64,000 nt of DNA from Rhynchopus sp. YZ270_cl-10. Its lineage: Eukaryota; Euglenozoa; Diplonemea; Diplonemida; Diplonemidae. This document shows, piece by piece, positions 63,210 to 64,000 of the stretch (its first letter is position 1; each line of letters begins with the position of its first letter). The notes under the pieces are model-generated. The model did no database searches, was not told the DNA's origin, and worked only from the letters and a program-made list of their open reading frames with translations. The DNA lies in NCBI GenBank assembly GCA_964035575.1, contig OZ037906.1, positions 248,001-312,000 on the forward strand. Direction: 5' to 3'. Both the position numbers and the translations under genes were made by a program.

Positions 63210-64000
63210 TTTGGACTTTTTGAATACAACATATTTGGGGAATGTGGAGGGTGAAACAAGGGTGAAGGGTGAAGGGTGAAGGGGAGGCAGCTCACAAGCA
63301 GCAAGAGGCCTGCACACAGCTCATACGTGTGGTCTTGCGTCCAAGTGCAGGTGGGGTGCAGCACGCAGCATGTGGTTGTGGGAGTTATGTCCGAAAAGGG
63401 TTAGCTTCTCCTCCCACACCACACACATCGCACACACACCCCACCAAAGCTGGCACCACACGGCTGTGTGCAGGCTTCTCCTCTCTCCTCTCTGGCCACT
63501 TCCAAACACAGCAGGTTGCACAAAAAAAGAAAAAGAAAAAGGCAGATTCATAATCAAACTCAAACCCAAACGTCAGCAACAGGAGCATAACATAACATCG
63601 GATTGAGCAAACACAAACGCAGGGGGGAATGCGGTACAAACAAAATGCGGCGACAATCAGGCCACACAGCACTCGTGTGCGCTATCAAAAGGAACACGTT
63701 GTTGTGCAGGCCCAACAGCAACAGCATCACAAGCAGCACATGCAGCAGCAGCACTGCCCACCTCAGTAGTACGGCGAGTACGCAGCAAGACGTGCACGGC
63801 GCACAGACGCAGACAGCGCAATGTCGCTTGCCACAGCACTCGCGTGTGCGTTTGCAATCGCTGCGTCTGCTGCGTACGACGAGTAACGCGGCGACAGCGG
63901 CACGTACGAACGTGCAACTGCAATGTCGGCAGCCGCACGTGCACTTGCGGCAGCTGCAGCAGCGTCAGCCGCAAGGATCGACGATGTGTACGACGGGTAT
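63210..64000 (-). repeat. Segmental duplication, copy 2 (partner 5874-6664)
   Basis: Near-identical to 5874-6664 and cut by the window end. Differences are mainly short-repeat length changes. Confidence 0.85.
63763..64000 (-). CDS. Small Ala/Tyr-rich protein, second copy, 5-prime end outside window
   Basis: The C-terminal 78 codons (plus a partial codon) of a paralogue of the gene at 6422-6700, with stop TGA at 63763-63765. The frame is kept through a two-codon deletion (SSYPYAAD becomes SSYAAD). Of the base changes, two are silent and one changes Ala to Val. This pattern supports a real protein, although the high DNA identity gives little time for selection to show. The start codon is expected about 36 bp beyond the window end. 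Confidence 0.55.
   Translation of the reverse strand, partial: YPSYTSSILAADAAAAAASARAAADIAVARSYVPLSPRYSSYAADAAIANAHASAVASDIALSASVRRARLAAYSPYY

Overview
This is eukaryotic nuclear DNA. The genes have short GT-AG introns whose boundaries can be recovered from reading phase. Their families (PLAC8, RING-H2, SMP lipid-binding, a MAPKKK-like kinase, a class III cyclase-like domain, a TmcB-like membrane protein with PAS repeats) and an APE-type LINE fit a free-living heterotrophic protist. I cannot place the lineage from sequence alone. No rRNA operon, convincing complete tRNA gene or CRISPR array is visible. Every host gene I can support, and the LINE, is on the minus strand.

Layout. 1-7.5 kb: a truncated and two intact PLAC8 genes, a small Ala/Tyr-rich gene and a gene with two PBZ-like zinc fingers, among dispersed repeats and a 961 bp inverted-repeat element (3980-4940). 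7.7-10.4 kb: a 2.7 kb foldback-type element. 10.7-13.4 kb: a RidA-family gene and a secreted tail-collar protein whose two halves are in swapped order. 15.2-19.0 kb: a four-exon LicD/fukutin-like gene with a 2.1 kb intron full of nested inverted-repeat DNA. 21.2-27.6 kb: a near-complete LINE whose two reading frames are in the same frame, separated by one UGA. 28.9-33.8 kb: a RING gene, a decayed ankyrin gene, an unknown disordered protein and an SMP-domain membrane protein. 35.5-36.5 kb: a piggyBac relic. 37.7-39.1 kb: hairpin elements and minisatellites. 41.4-44.2 kb: a three-exon gene fusing membrane segments, a cyclase-like domain and a protein kinase. 45.7-62.9 kb: a six-exon gene for a roughly 3536-residue membrane protein with 13 PAS repeats; its 5.8 kb intron contains a whole foldback element (48659-54225). 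63.0-64.0 kb: a duplicate of the 5.9-6.7 kb segment with a second Ala/Tyr-rich gene cut by the window end.

The space between genes, and the introns, is packed with short repeat families. I label them R1 (in front of four unrelated genes), A (tRNA-like T-arm plus hairpin), B (hairpin with a constant loop and changing stem), C, E, K and L. Several look like structured RNAs or SINEs. Family A shares its tRNA-like end with the LINE, whose stop codon lies inside that structure.

The host genes lean toward membrane signalling and surface biology: a PAS sensor, a cyclase-kinase fusion, PLAC8 proteins, a LicD-like transferase, an SMP tether and a secreted collar protein. They do not form an obvious single pathway.
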